Source of the DNA: Sulfuriferula nivalis
GTDB lineage: Bacteria; Pseudomonadota; Gammaproteobacteria; Burkholderiales; Sulfuriferulaceae
DNA: 64,000 nucleotides
NCBI RefSeq assembly: GCF_009937995.1
Contig: NZ_AP021881.1
Location: forward strand, 682,001-746,000
Direction: 5' to 3'
Translations under genes and position numbers: made by a program
In this document: positions 8,801 to 18,354 of the stretch, one piece after another
Numbering within the stretch: position 1 is the stretch's first letter
How the letters are laid out: every line of letters starts with the position of its first letter
Notes under the pieces: model-generated
What the model was told of the DNA's origin: nothing
What the model saw: only the letters and a program-made list of their open reading frames with translations
Database searches by the model: none

Positions 8801-9171
8801 CCTGCGTACTGACCGCAAACAACACCAGCGTATGTCCATCAGGTGCATCCACGTCATCCTGATCTACTCGCCAGCTCAAGCCATCTTCAGCCAGCAACCG
8901 ACCCACAAAATCCAGATCCGATTCACGATACTGCACGCAGTAGCTACGCACTGGCAGAGCAGACAACACTGACAGCGCATCATTGCTCCAGTGCCAGTAG
9001 GCGCGCGGGGCATAATCGGCAAAAACGCTATCGACGATAGCCTGCACCGACTGCTCCTGCCAGACTCGGCTATGGGTGACATGGCGCGTAGGTCATCCAG
9101 CCAGGGGGATAAACGCAACTGGTAGCGGGTTACGCCACCGTCGCTGCCTAGTTGCTGGATGTCGGTGATCA
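8801..9171 (-). pseudogene. vgrG 5'-region fragment E
   Basis: Homologous to the part of the full-length VgrG (32978-35992) encoding about residues 107-230 of the gp27-like N-terminal domain; shared segments include RAYWHWSNDALS and LLAEDGLSWRVDQDDVDAP. Both ends stop abruptly. A two-base insertion (GCGCGTAGG instead of GCGTAGG near 9085) shifts the frame, so the visible ORF of 90 codons at 8775-9047 is only part of it. It sits at the distal end of the cassette chain and is the only vgrG copy besides the full one that carries this N-terminal stretch. Confidence 0.85.
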
Positions 9172-9298
9172 GCTGAGGCCGAGCGTCGTTTTAATGGTTG
9201 TCCCAATTGCTATTGTCTAATGGATGCTCAATACTACATCCGTGAACCTTGCGCGTTAAACTGGCTGCCGCCCAAGCAAATAGCCAAAAAACTAATAG

Positions 9299-9547
9299 TC
9301 AAAAAATACTCAGAAATTGCCAGCCGAATATAGTGAGTTCGAAATGAGACCAGCCATTACCATAAATTAGTCCAGGGATGCCTGCATCTGTGAAGACAAG
9401 ACCCGAAAAAAGCAGCAGAATACTGTATCCATCCAATAGTGATGTAGGCTCCCCGGGAAGTGCACTATGTCGTCCAATAAAAAATAATATGGCTGTTAAA
9501 TACACTAGGAATAAGGCAAGAAATTTAATTGTTTGTAGTTTTAGCAT
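9299..9547 (-). CDS. Small membrane protein, possibly cut by an in-frame stop
   Basis: 82 residues with two clear hydrophobic segments (LALFLVYLTAILFFIG and SILLLFSGLVF) and no family I recognise. After the TGA at 9299-9301 the same frame stays open for 35 more codons, to a TAA at 9191. Those codons encode another strongly hydrophobic stretch (LLVFWLFAWAAASL) followed by basic residues. The original protein may therefore have had about 118 residues and three helices. Its position after a Tli4-type gene and before a vgrG scrap is like that of the other small membrane proteins that end a cassette. Confidence 0.5.
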   Translation of the reverse strand: MLKLQTIKFLALFLVYLTAILFFIGRHSALPGEPTSLLDGYSILLLFSGLVFTDAGIPGLIYGNGWSHFELTIFGWQFLSIF

Positions 9548-9606
9548 TGTCTGGGTACGCTGTAGGTTTTTTGTGTCTGTTGGTACTATTGCGGCTGTCT
9601 AATGAT

Positions 9607-10719
9607 TCACTCAGGATGCCGTTTAATCGAAGCCATCATTTGCTCGGCGATATCTTTGATCTGTTCCTTGCTGACGGGTTGTATACCTTGGGCGATGGCG
9701 CGGCTGGCGGTACGGATGACATAAATCATTTGGCCTGGGGTGTTGGTCTTGGGGTCGCCGTTAACGATGGCGGCGTAGCCGTAATCGGTACTGCCGTCAG
9801 CGGGTGCGCCAAGTGAGATAGCGACATCCCCGTGGTAAGTACTACGGTCATAGCGCGTCAGCGTTACGAACAGCCCCGTGCCTTTATGATTATCTATGGT
9901 GATGTTGCGAAAACCTCGACTATCCATTGTGGCGGTTTTAGCATATCTGTTGTACATCATAGTCCAGAACCACTTGAGGTCATCTTCTGCCGTATCGTCT
10001 GCTTTGCCTATGTAATCAGAACTATCCTTAAAAAACACCTCCACATCAGGATGATCAATTAGCCTCATGGTCACAGCGACATTGCGCGGGGCTTTGCCAT
10101 CGTCGGCAATGAAACCATAGGGGAAACACACCCCAGGCTGATTGGGGATTTCGTAGAGGGCGCGGGGGTGGAAATGGTTTAAGAATGATTTGGCGTATTG
10201 TAAACCAGATTGATTTTCTATCCAGCCAGATTGTTGATAAATCCTACTGTTACGATCCATATATATCCCTGCGCCTAACTTTGCGATCCAAACATAGGTA
10301 TTTGGGAGTCCTGAATCATATATTTGGATAGCATCAGCTTCTGATCTGTTTCCTTGTTCAATCAATTCCTGTTTTCGATGATTGCGTTGTTGGCTAATAG
10401 TTTCTTTTAAATTTTCAAATATTTTAATATTCTGCTGAGCTGTTACATAAACGCCGCCATATTCCGTTAGAATGCCTGAAAATGCTGCAATCACCCTATC
10501 ATTAAATCTATATTCATTCACAACATCATTTGGTTTAAACAGCTTTTCTGGGATTGTTAACGCCACCTCCACCTCCCCTGGCACCTCTACCTGATACCGC
10601 CCCACGCACTCAGTCTTCCAATCATTGGTAATGGCGGTTTGAGGTTGTACAGCGGGTTCAGCATGGCAAGCAGCTGAAAATATTGACAATATTAGCAATG
10701 ACAGTAAACGGTTTGTCAT
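9607..10719 (-). CDS. Tli4-type T6SS immunity protein (paralogue 1)
   Basis: 370 residues, exported: the signal peptide ends around CHAEPA. Cys18 in SAACHA might serve as a weak lipobox. The motif WKTECVGRYQVEVPGEVEV is shared almost exactly with the gene at 11678 and more loosely with that at 25025. A second conserved point is a short Pro-Gly-x-Cys segment (NQPGVCFPYGF) in the middle. This two-domain pattern fits the Tli4 family, periplasmic inhibitors of T6SS lipase effectors. It follows a broken phospholipase D copy with a four-base overlap, so it looks like an orphan immunity gene. Confidence 0.8.
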   Translation of the reverse strand: MTNRLLSLLILSIFSAACHAEPAVQPQTAITNDWKTECVGRYQVEVPGEVEVALTIPEKLFKPNDVVNEYRFNDRVIAAFSGILTEYGGVYVTAQQNIKIFENLKETISQQRNHRKQELIEQGNRSEADAIQIYDSGLPNTYVWIAKLGAGIYMDRNSRIYQQSGWIENQSGLQYAKSFLNHFHPRALYEIPNQPGVCFPYGFIADDGKAPRNVAVTMRLIDHPDVEVFFKDSSDYIGKADDTAEDDLKWFWTMMYNRYAKTATMDSRGFRNITIDNHKGTGLFVTLTRYDRSTYHGDVAISLGAPADGSTDYGYAAIVNGDPKTNTPGQMIYVIRTASRAIAQGIQPVSKEQIKDIAEQMMASIKRHPE

Positions 10720-11672
10720 GCTTTTTCCTCCGCGGTTGGAGTAAGCTTTATATCCTCTTGCGCCATTTCAGATGCGGTTTGCAACGGGTTGGCTGTTGGT
10801 TCCACTTTGGCAACAAGCGCGGTAGGATAGCCCAGATTATTGTTCTCGCCTTTGGTCCATTCTATGGGGAGCAGGGTGATAAAACCCTTGACCTCATTGA
10901 GCTTGGCTGCGGCGGTGGCATTAAATTGGCTGCTAATCCAGAAACTTGCTTCAAATGGCATAGCGGCTACTTGCTTATTGATTTTTGGATCACGATTCCA
11001 GCGTGGCCAAATAGAAGATGAGCTAGGTTCGGAGCCATCTACTGGGTAATATGGACATTTATTCCTCGGAATGAAATCAAACGCAGCCTCATACAGCGCT
11101 GTATTTTGCTTGGCACGTTTCTGTATCGCCTCCCAGCTAGCCTTGGCCCCTGGGCTCTCCACGGCGTCCTTGAGCTCGGTTGCTGCACGAACCCCACCTG
11201 CGGTTATTCCGAACAGCTTATTCCACACCGCCATGCGCAACTGTCTTGCATGGCCTCGGGTAGGCCGCAACTTGTTGTCACCACACAAATTCACGCTATC
11301 CACCTCACTGTCCATCACCAGCACCGCCAGCTCGCTGTCACGCGTGCCTAGCAGGCTGCGGTCGTTGATATTGGCGCTGCCGACGATAGCAAAGCGGTCA
11401 TCCACAATCAGCATTTTGCTATGTACATAGATTTGTTTGGTGACTTAACGATCACCCAGTTTTTCATGATTACGCAGGTTGAGTAGTGTGACGTATTGTT
11501 CGCAATCCTGCACGCTGGTTGCGGTCAGGTATTCGCTGTTGTCGTCTTTATACGCACGCTTCCAGTTGGTGTCACCCTGATCAAACAGGCGCTTCGCCAG
11601 TATAGAACGGCGGATGCGGTTTAACAGGCTCTGGCTCCCAAAGCTGATGGTCTGCATGGTCCAGTCGCTCAT
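10716..11672 (-). pseudogene. Broken 3' copy of the phospholipase D effector gene
   Basis: Encodes only the C-terminal ~318 codons of the effector at 12793-15249, including the second HKD motif (VHSKMLIVDD) and the block IGSANINDRSLLG in slightly changed form. It starts at an ATG (11672) five bases after the Tli4-type stop. A TAT-to-TAA change gives a nonsense codon at 11445, splitting it into a 75-codon and a 232-codon ORF. The first ~200 bases are almost identical to the intact gene (11464-11665 against 13541-13742, one difference seen). The remainder is clearly diverged. It lacks the first HKD motif and cannot be an active enzyme. Confidence 0.87.
11464..11665. repeat. Near-identical 202-bp direct repeat (phospholipase D genes)
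   Basis: Partner copy at 13541-13742. By eye I find one mismatch over 202 bases, whereas sequence on the stop-side is strongly diverged. Such a sharp change in similarity points to a recent conversion or duplication tract. Confidence 0.85.
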
Positions 11673-11677
11673 TCAGC

Positions 11678-12790
11678 CTATTTGGGCGTCATTGGCTTAA
11701 TCGATGCCATGATGGTTTCGGCCATGGCTTTTAATTCTGTTTCAGTTACTGGCTTACCGATAGCCCGGTCTGCGGTGCGGATGACGTAAACAGTAATGGT
11801 TGGTTTGGCTGGGTTGCCTTCTTCGCCTTCGGCTGATGCATACAGGCCAAAATCCTCTCTGCTGTTATAAATCCTATGACCATACGCATTAGGTGGCAAA
11901 GTATCTGCTTTGGTATAGTTCTGATAGTTTGCGAAAATGCCAGCACCTTCTCTGCCATCCAGCATGATGGATTGAGTGGAAGATGTTTTTATTTTCTTAT
12001 ACATGCCTGTGTAATTACGGCGACCCCAGAACTCCTCAAGTCGCTGATACAGGAAGTTATGCATTAACTTTGGGTTATTCCCATCTCCATTGTGATCAGC
12101 AATCTGAAAGCTAACCATAATCTCCACATCAGGATGTGCCAGCAGGCGCATGGTGACAGCAAGGCTATAATCTTCCTTACCATCATCAGGAATAAATTGA
12201 TACGGCACACAGAGCCCTGGTTGGTTCGGCAATTCATATAATGCTCGGAACCGAAAAGAATCTCGCTTCTCCTTCACTAAAAAAATAGCTTTATTTTCAT
12301 CATTTTTCACTGAGTTTGATTTATCAAAATTACTACCCAAGCTAAAGAATCGACCATTACGGTACACATATAACATAAACAATCCCGGCTCTACCCAAGC
12401 GAGATCAAGGTCGTGTTTATTATCATTAACTGATAGCCAATGTGAATTTAACCCTTCAACAAATCTCGGATTTCCAGTTTGTCCATCTCTAAGCAGTTTA
12501 AATTTTCGTATAAATGAATTAGCACTATCTTTATCCATATTTTCAAAAACAGAGTACCCGCTAGAGTATGACGCATTCGTTCCATCATTAAATTGATAGT
12601 CATTTTGTGTACTATTAAGGATATTTTTCGTCGATAGTGTTGCCACCTCCACCTCCCCCGGCAAGCTGACCTGATACCGACCCACACACTCAGTCTTCCA
12701 ATCAGCAGGCGGTGGCTTTGGGGTGTCAGCTTGACAGCCGCTTACTGTTATCAGGCTGGCAAGGAGTAAAAGTCGTAATCGTGTTTTCAT
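11678..12790 (-). CDS. Tli4-type T6SS immunity lipoprotein (paralogue 2)
   Basis: 370 residues. Lipoprotein signal peptide with lipobox VSGC (Cys at about 19), then a Pro-rich linker and WKTECVGRYQVSLPGEVEV. The mid-protein NQPGLCVPYQFIPDDGKED block matches the paralogue at 9607. It starts two bases after the phospholipase D stop and is most simply its cognate periplasmic inhibitor. Tli4 members are best known as partners of Tle4 lipases, so pairing with a phospholipase D is an inference from position. Confidence 0.83.
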   Translation of the reverse strand: MKTRLRLLLLASLITVSGCQADTPKPPPADWKTECVGRYQVSLPGEVEVATLSTKNILNSTQNDYQFNDGTNASYSSGYSVFENMDKDSANSFIRKFKLLRDGQTGNPRFVEGLNSHWLSVNDNKHDLDLAWVEPGLFMLYVYRNGRFFSLGSNFDKSNSVKNDENKAIFLVKEKRDSFRFRALYELPNQPGLCVPYQFIPDDGKEDYSLAVTMRLLAHPDVEIMVSFQIADHNGDGNNPKLMHNFLYQRLEEFWGRRNYTGMYKKIKTSSTQSIMLDGREGAGIFANYQNYTKADTLPPNAYGHRIYNSREDFGLYASAEGEEGNPAKPTITVYVIRTADRAIGKPVTETELKAMAETIMASIKPMTPK

Positions 12791-12792
12791 GT

Positions 12793-15249
12793 TTAGCCCT
12801 CCGCAGTCGTTGATGTTACTGCAGGTGGTGGGGGTGAGTCGTTCTCTGCCATCTGCTTGTCTGAGGTTGTTTCTAACGTGCCTATCAGCGCATGACTGTA
12901 ACCAAAGTCATTATTCTCACCCATCGTCCATTCAATGGGCAACAGCGTGATATATCCCTTCACTTTTGCCAGTTCCGTTTCTGCCTGCGCTGTATGTTGC
13001 GGCTGTGCCCAGAAGTCGTTTTCAAAGGGCATGGGGCCAGAGAAAGTCCAATGTGATTTTGGATCATTTTTGTTTTGTGGGGCATGCCAGCGCGGCCAAA
13101 TTGATGCTGATGGAATTTGATTGGTATTAGGATCCTTTATACCTTTCGCATCCTTATTCCTCGGAATAAAATCAAACGCAGCCTCATAAGCTGTCGTATT
13201 GGTTGCAGCACGGTCGCGTATTACTTCCCAGCTTGCTTTGGCACCGGGTTTGTTTATCGCATCCTTGAGCTCCTCTGCGGCGCTGCCCATGATCTTTTGC
13301 CAGATTGCCATGCGCAGGTTGCGGGCAAAGCCTCTGGTGGGAACCGGGATATCGGTGCCGCATACATCCACGTTTTCAACAGCATGATCCATCACCAACA
13401 CAGCCAGCTCGCTGTCGCGCGTGCCTAGCAGGCTGCGGTCGTTGATGTTGGCACTGCCGATGATGGCAAAGCGGTCATCGGCTATCAGGCATTTGCTGTG
13501 GATGTAGATTTGCTCGGTGACATAGCGATCGCCTATTTTCTCATGATTACGCAGGTTGAGTAGTGTGACGTATTGTTCGCAATCCTGCACGCTGGTTGCG
13601 GTCAGGTATTCGCTGTTGTCGTCTTTATACGCACGCTTCCAGTTGGTGTCACCCTGATCAAACAGGCGCTTCGCCAGTATAGAGCGGCGGATGCGGTTTA
13701 ACAGGCTCTGGCTCCCAAAGCTGATGGTCTGCATGGTCCAGTGGATGATGTTCATGATAGTTGGGTCGTTGAGCATGCCCTCGGGGTGAACCGGTATGGT
13801 GATGTAGGCATGGAACGGATCTCCCGCTTTAATCGCGTTGTCAATACGATCACTCAATGCCTGGACGATCACATTGGCGGGTGGATTGGTGGCCGTTGTG
13901 CCATCCGATATCAACTTGGTAAGGTATGCGTAGGTTGTATTGTCCAGGTCATTCTTTTTCGTATTCACATGTTGCGCAGGCCCAGATAATGGCTGACCCT
14001 CGGGGATGCTTGCACGTTTGAATCCTGAAATAAAATACTGGTTTTCAATATAAACAAAATGCTGGGATGCGATGATCAACCGCGCCATGGCGTGATGAAT
14101 ATCATTTTGCGCAGTCGTGGGTGTAAAAAACAGGTTGGCATTATTGGGATGATTCTCCCGGCTTTCAGTGCCTTTGGGCAATGCACGCCATTCTGCTCTG
14201 CGCAGGTTGAGCGGCGCACTACGCAGCACCTGTATTTCACAAGTGCCTGGCTTGCTGGCGATGCTGCTCGCCAAGGGTGCCTGCGCGAGCAGGGTGCACT
14301 GACCATATAGCCCCTTGACGACAGGTTTTTTGTTATAACTGCTGCATTGCGCATTCCAGCGCCACACGAAATTACGGGTCAGGTCGGCAACAGCTGGACC
14401 TTCTATCTGGCAATGTACGTCTTGCCATGGCATACGGGGCTGGCGGGCTGGGTCTAGTGTCTGCTGGATGGGGGTAAGCCGTGATCCAATGGTCTCACGG
14501 CCTATTGTGTCAGCGACATAAGGCGTTTGCCAACCACCCGAGAATATCTTGTCTATGCAATGTTTCGCCGTTTCGCCCGAAGACAAGTCTTGCGGATCGA
14601 TTAATCCGCTTACGCTCCCCAGCCAGGGTATGCATGGGTTATATCGATTTAATGCCTGACGGTGATCACTGTCGCATTTGAGGGTGTATTTTTCGTCATC
14701 ATAGCGGCCATAGGCCAGATCCATGCCGCCGACAAATGCTGTTTTACGATCAATAACCACCAGTTTCTGATGGTGCGCAAAAAAACTGCTAGATTCATCA
14801 GGCATAGCCTTGGCATTTAGCATTTGCACCATGCGCTTCTGTAATTTTGTGTTGATTAGCAGCATGACCTGAATTGTTTGCTCGTCAAAGGTTTGTAGCG
14901 GTGCACTGTCATCCCACGGCATAATATGTATCATCACACCACGTTCGGCAGCGGCATATAGAATATCAAATAATCGCTGATTTTCCCCGACCAGGACATC
15001 CCAGTTAACCTGCCAACCTAATATTAATATCTCACTGGCTGCTGCTTTAATCGCCTGTACCAGTGCCGCTGCATATTGTTTACCCGTTGTGAACGGTGTG
15101 GCTTTATTACCCATGGACGATGCGCTGAATACTTGATCATCCTTGTCTTGCCAGATATTGGCAGTGCACGCCGTATGCGTTCCAACCCCATCTTTATCAG
15201 CGATACTATGAGCGGTAATTTTCGGTTTCGTATCGGGTAGTGTATACAT
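12793..15249 (-). CDS. T6SS phospholipase D effector (Tle5 type)
   Basis: 818 residues. Predicted to hydrolyse membrane phospholipids in the target cell's periplasm. Two HKD catalytic motifs are intact: HHQKLVVID near residue 160, followed by FVGGMDLAYGRYDDEKY, and IHSKCLIADD near 585, followed by IIGSANINDRSLLG. Other PLD-typical parts are WQDVHCQIEGPAV and FVYIENQYFISG. There is no signal peptide, as expected for a cargo delivered by VgrG. It starts two bases after vgrG fragment A and is followed by a Tli4-type lipoprotein. Confidence 0.92.
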   Translation of the reverse strand: MYTLPDTKPKITAHSIADKDGVGTHTACTANIWQDKDDQVFSASSMGNKATPFTTGKQYAAALVQAIKAAASEILILGWQVNWDVLVGENQRLFDILYAAAERGVMIHIMPWDDSAPLQTFDEQTIQVMLLINTKLQKRMVQMLNAKAMPDESSSFFAHHQKLVVIDRKTAFVGGMDLAYGRYDDEKYTLKCDSDHRQALNRYNPCIPWLGSVSGLIDPQDLSSGETAKHCIDKIFSGGWQTPYVADTIGRETIGSRLTPIQQTLDPARQPRMPWQDVHCQIEGPAVADLTRNFVWRWNAQCSSYNKKPVVKGLYGQCTLLAQAPLASSIASKPGTCEIQVLRSAPLNLRRAEWRALPKGTESRENHPNNANLFFTPTTAQNDIHHAMARLIIASQHFVYIENQYFISGFKRASIPEGQPLSGPAQHVNTKKNDLDNTTYAYLTKLISDGTTATNPPANVIVQALSDRIDNAIKAGDPFHAYITIPVHPEGMLNDPTIMNIIHWTMQTISFGSQSLLNRIRRSILAKRLFDQGDTNWKRAYKDDNSEYLTATSVQDCEQYVTLLNLRNHEKIGDRYVTEQIYIHSKCLIADDRFAIIGSANINDRSLLGTRDSELAVLVMDHAVENVDVCGTDIPVPTRGFARNLRMAIWQKIMGSAAEELKDAINKPGAKASWEVIRDRAATNTTAYEAAFDFIPRNKDAKGIKDPNTNQIPSASIWPRWHAPQNKNDPKSHWTFSGPMPFENDFWAQPQHTAQAETELAKVKGYITLLPIEWTMGENNDFGYSHALIGTLETTSDKQMAENDSPPPPAVTSTTAEG

Positions 15250-15251
15250 GA

Positions 15252-17435
15252 TTAAGCTTTCAACGAATTTAACATGTCAGCTCCCAGTTTTTCTTGGGTG
15301 TGAGTTGTACTGCCATCATCCAGCATCGGTTTCGTGCCTGCATGTTCCAGGTTATCAAAATACCCCATTGCATCTTGCGCATGGTAGCGTTGATGCTGGT
15401 CTGTCCAGTCTGGATTATGCGCGGTGATGTTGAGCAAGCGGGCATGTGCGCCATACACTAGCCAGACTTGGCTAGGATGTAGTTTATACGCGTCAAACAC
15501 GGTCGCATTCTGACTATCATCAAGAAGGACTTTACCTTCGGCATCACTTGTACCTGTTATAAGCGGTGTTTTTTGCATTAAGGCGTGATCAGCGTCTTTT
15601 GCCACTACCATACGCCAAGGGGTAAGCGGAATACGGGCTCCGAATGGGCCAGCCGCATCTGACAAATACAGGTTGAGTTTGGTAGGAACCAAATCGAGTG
15701 TGGAACTAGGCATCATCGGCAACGCATAATTCAAACTAGCCCCCCCCGTAAAACTCTTCTGTCCAGCCTGCACCAGTATCTTCCCCGGGCACTGCACCGT
15801 AATATTCCCCCCAGCAATCGTGATAGCCGCACCGCCTGCGGTACGCAGCGTAATGTCGGTCGCCGCAGCGAAATCTATACTCGCCTGCGCACTCTTCAAC
15901 TCCAGATTGTTTTTGGCTTTTAAACTGATGATGTCGTTATGCGCCTGTATCGTCATATCGCCTTGTGCCGCAATCAACTGCATCCCCGCAATTGTGTTCT
16001 GCTTCAACCCTCCAGCCGTCAAGCCTATCGCCTGCCCACTATGAACACGGAACACCCCACCCGTGGTGAACTGACTATCTGCCGCATTCAGCACATTCAA
16101 CGTCTCCCCCACATTCAACTGCACATCCTGCCTCGCCGTCATACTCAAATCGTTCTTCGCAATTACACTGATCACCGGATCCGTGTGGTGGGGCAGGTGC
16201 TGGTCGGTTGGCTGAGTGTTCTGTGCTGCCGCATCCCCATAAGCCGCATCCATCTCACTACTATCCACCATCCCCTGCATCACCTTGCCCAACGCAGGTA
16301 TCGGTGCAGCTGACTCATTCAATGCACTCGCATCCGCCTTATAACTGCCCTTAAGTGCCGCAATAGATACACTCAAATGACTTTCCGCCAACTGACTCAG
16401 ACTCGCCCCGAGACGATTAGCCGTATTCAACAACCCATACCCCGCAGGCACATCCCCAGCTGTTTGGCGTTGACTCGCGCTATGGCTCACCCCATAACTC
16501 GACACCAGCCAGCCCGACCCTGCACGCAACGCCCCCCAGGCATCCGTACGCAACTCAATACCATTGCCACGGAAACTGCCCCGATAGTTATCTGCCGTAT
16601 GCACCAGATGCCCCAGATTCAACTCTGTTCCTGATTGCGTCGTCTTTAACTGTATCCGACCCGCACCATCACTGTCATCAAACACCAGCTGGTTATAACC
16701 ATCCCCACCATAAGCCTGACTGCGAATACCCCACTGTGCGGCAGCATTATTATGCGCATCCGCACCCACCCCCGCACCATGCCACACCGGCGCATAGCCT
16801 GCGGTTAAATTGCCCTGAGCCGACACACTGTGATCAGTTGCCTGACTTAACGCACTCGTATCCGCATCCACCAACGATCCCGCAGGCGTTGCCGGCACAC
16901 CCGCCTCACCCTGCCCAAAGTACAGCGCACCCACTATCACCGGGCGATTGATATCCCCCTCCATGAACTGCACCTGTACTTCTTGCCCGATACGCGGCAA
17001 AAACTGACTACCCATCCCCCCACCAGCTGAACGCTGCGCCACCCGTACCCAGCAACTGGCACGACTGCTGGCACTGTCCAGCGCATCCTGCCACTGGAAG
17101 CGGATACGCACCCGCCCCAGCGCATCACAACAAATCTCATCATTGCCCAACAGGGCAGGGGCGCTGCCAGATGCATCGCTGCCAGCAGCCGTATTATTCC
17201 CAGCATCATCAGCCCCATCAAACCCCACCACCCGCGCAGTCTGACTGCCCATGCCAGTTGGCAACATATGTAAATGCCGTGACTGCCAGGGTCGCCATGG
17301 ACGAGTAACAGGCAACGCAGTAAACGCATTGCCATAACCCAGACGCTGGGCAGTCGCCACTAAGTCAGTCCGTGTATGACGGGAGAGAGGGGCAGACAGC
17401 TTATTTTGGTTTGCAATCTTTAACCGGCATGGCAA
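15252..17435 (-). pseudogene. vgrG fragment A: lacks the N-terminal hub domain, unique tail
   Basis: Open frame of 727 codons. Homology to the full VgrG starts at about its residue 440 (DLVATAQRLGYGNAF) and ends abruptly at 17400, exactly where the preceding membrane-protein gene stops. The gp27-like hub is missing, but the OB fold (CCDALGRVRIRFQWQDA) and the long DUF2345/beta-helix part are intact. After GGASLNYALP comes a unique ~160-residue tail ending in the segment EKLGADMLNSLKA. An ATG at 17435 inside the upstream gene would allow coupled translation of a spike-only protein; whether this happens is unknown. It directly precedes the phospholipase D effector. Confidence 0.85.
15778..16544. 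repeat. 767-bp identical block shared by vgrG fragments A and B
   Basis: Compared line by line, 15778-16544 and 23607-24373 show no difference, while sequence on both sides diverges at once (first mismatches at 15777 and 16545). It covers the DUF2345 region. Full vgrG and fragment C differ from this block at many positions. Confidence 0.9.
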
Positions 17436-18348
17436 ACCCCAAGGTATTTACTTGTTCAACCACGGCATTGCGCAGCGGTACTGATATTTGGTGCTTATCG
17501 CAGGGGCGATACAGAAATACCCGGTCAGCACTATATTCAATCAAATAGCCACGAGCGAGTTCTTTATTATTTTGCATTACAAGTAGGCAGCGTGCTTGTC
17601 GATCAGCATCCTGACTGTTCTTAACAAGGGGGAGTTTCAAGCAAGCAGAAGATGACAGTACTTCCTTTTCCGCCTGCTCTTTTCCTGAGGCAAAACCCCA
17701 CATGGGAATGTAGGCAATACTTAATATTAAAAAAGCCACACCCAGATAAAATGTCAACCATGTTCCTGCGATTGATATTAGAAATAATGGAAATCCTAAC
17801 CAGCCAGCGTAACCCCATCCACGGGCTGGGGCGTTGTGCCAATATTGTTGCCAATGTGTCGTAAATATATTGCGAGTGCCCTGAATTAATTGTATTGGCG
17901 CTTGTACATAACGTTTCTTTTTGTTGGTATAAAGCCATGCTCCAATAGCTGAAATCAACGGCAAAGACCACAATATCCAGAACATAGTTATCCAGGAGGA
18001 TGCTAACCACTTCCAAAAGTTATCAACTGTAAATATTTTATTAAAATTAATTAGAACATAAGATAACGGACGCCAGCTTCGCATTAAAAAATCTAGCGGC
18101 GTGGATTGTAAATCCTCTGGATGAAGTCCAAACTGATCCAAAAATGTGAGTTCATGTCCATAGCCTAATAACGTTAAAAATAAAGTTGGGATTGTTAGAA
18201 TCGTAAGCCATTTGGCAATTTTCTCAATTACCCCTGATTTCTCTATGGCTTTTGATATTTGCTCCTGTTCATTGTGGCGATATCGGCTTTGAGGTCGGAG
18301 TTGAGAATGGCGACGCAGCCGCAAGTTAGATACTCGTGAAATCTTCAT
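17401..18348 (-). CDS. Multi-pass membrane protein beside Tle1, function unknown
   Basis: 315 residues, not recognised. A basic N-terminus is followed by about four to five hydrophobic helices (WLTILTIPTLFLTLLGYG; WITMFWILWSLPLISAIGAWL; LGFPLFLISIAGTWLTFYLGVAFLILSIAYI). A C-terminal soluble domain of ~90 residues ends in FAMPVKDCKPK. It begins six bases after the Tle1 effector's stop and ends exactly at the truncated vgrG fragment A. Its position suggests an accessory or second immunity protein for the lipase, which is inference only. Confidence 0.75.
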   Translation of the reverse strand: MKISRVSNLRLRRHSQLRPQSRYRHNEQEQISKAIEKSGVIEKIAKWLTILTIPTLFLTLLGYGHELTFLDQFGLHPEDLQSTPLDFLMRSWRPLSYVLINFNKIFTVDNFWKWLASSWITMFWILWSLPLISAIGAWLYTNKKKRYVQAPIQLIQGTRNIFTTHWQQYWHNAPARGWGYAGWLGFPLFLISIAGTWLTFYLGVAFLILSIAYIPMWGFASGKEQAEKEVLSSSACLKLPLVKNSQDADRQARCLLVMQNNKELARGYLIEYSADRVFLYRPCDKHQISVPLRNAVVEQVNTLGFAMPVKDCKPK

Positions 18349-18354
18349 GATTGC

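Noticed and set aside
9299-9301. TGA as a selenocysteine codon
   Set aside because: No SECIS-like hairpin is evident, the protein is not a redox family, and a hydrophobic helix is an unlikely site. A nonsense change is simpler.
15252-17435. Fragment A as a normal full-length VgrG
   Set aside because: Homology to the full gene starts only at about residue 440, and the entire gp27-like hub is missing. The extra N-terminal codons come from the neighbouring gene in another frame.
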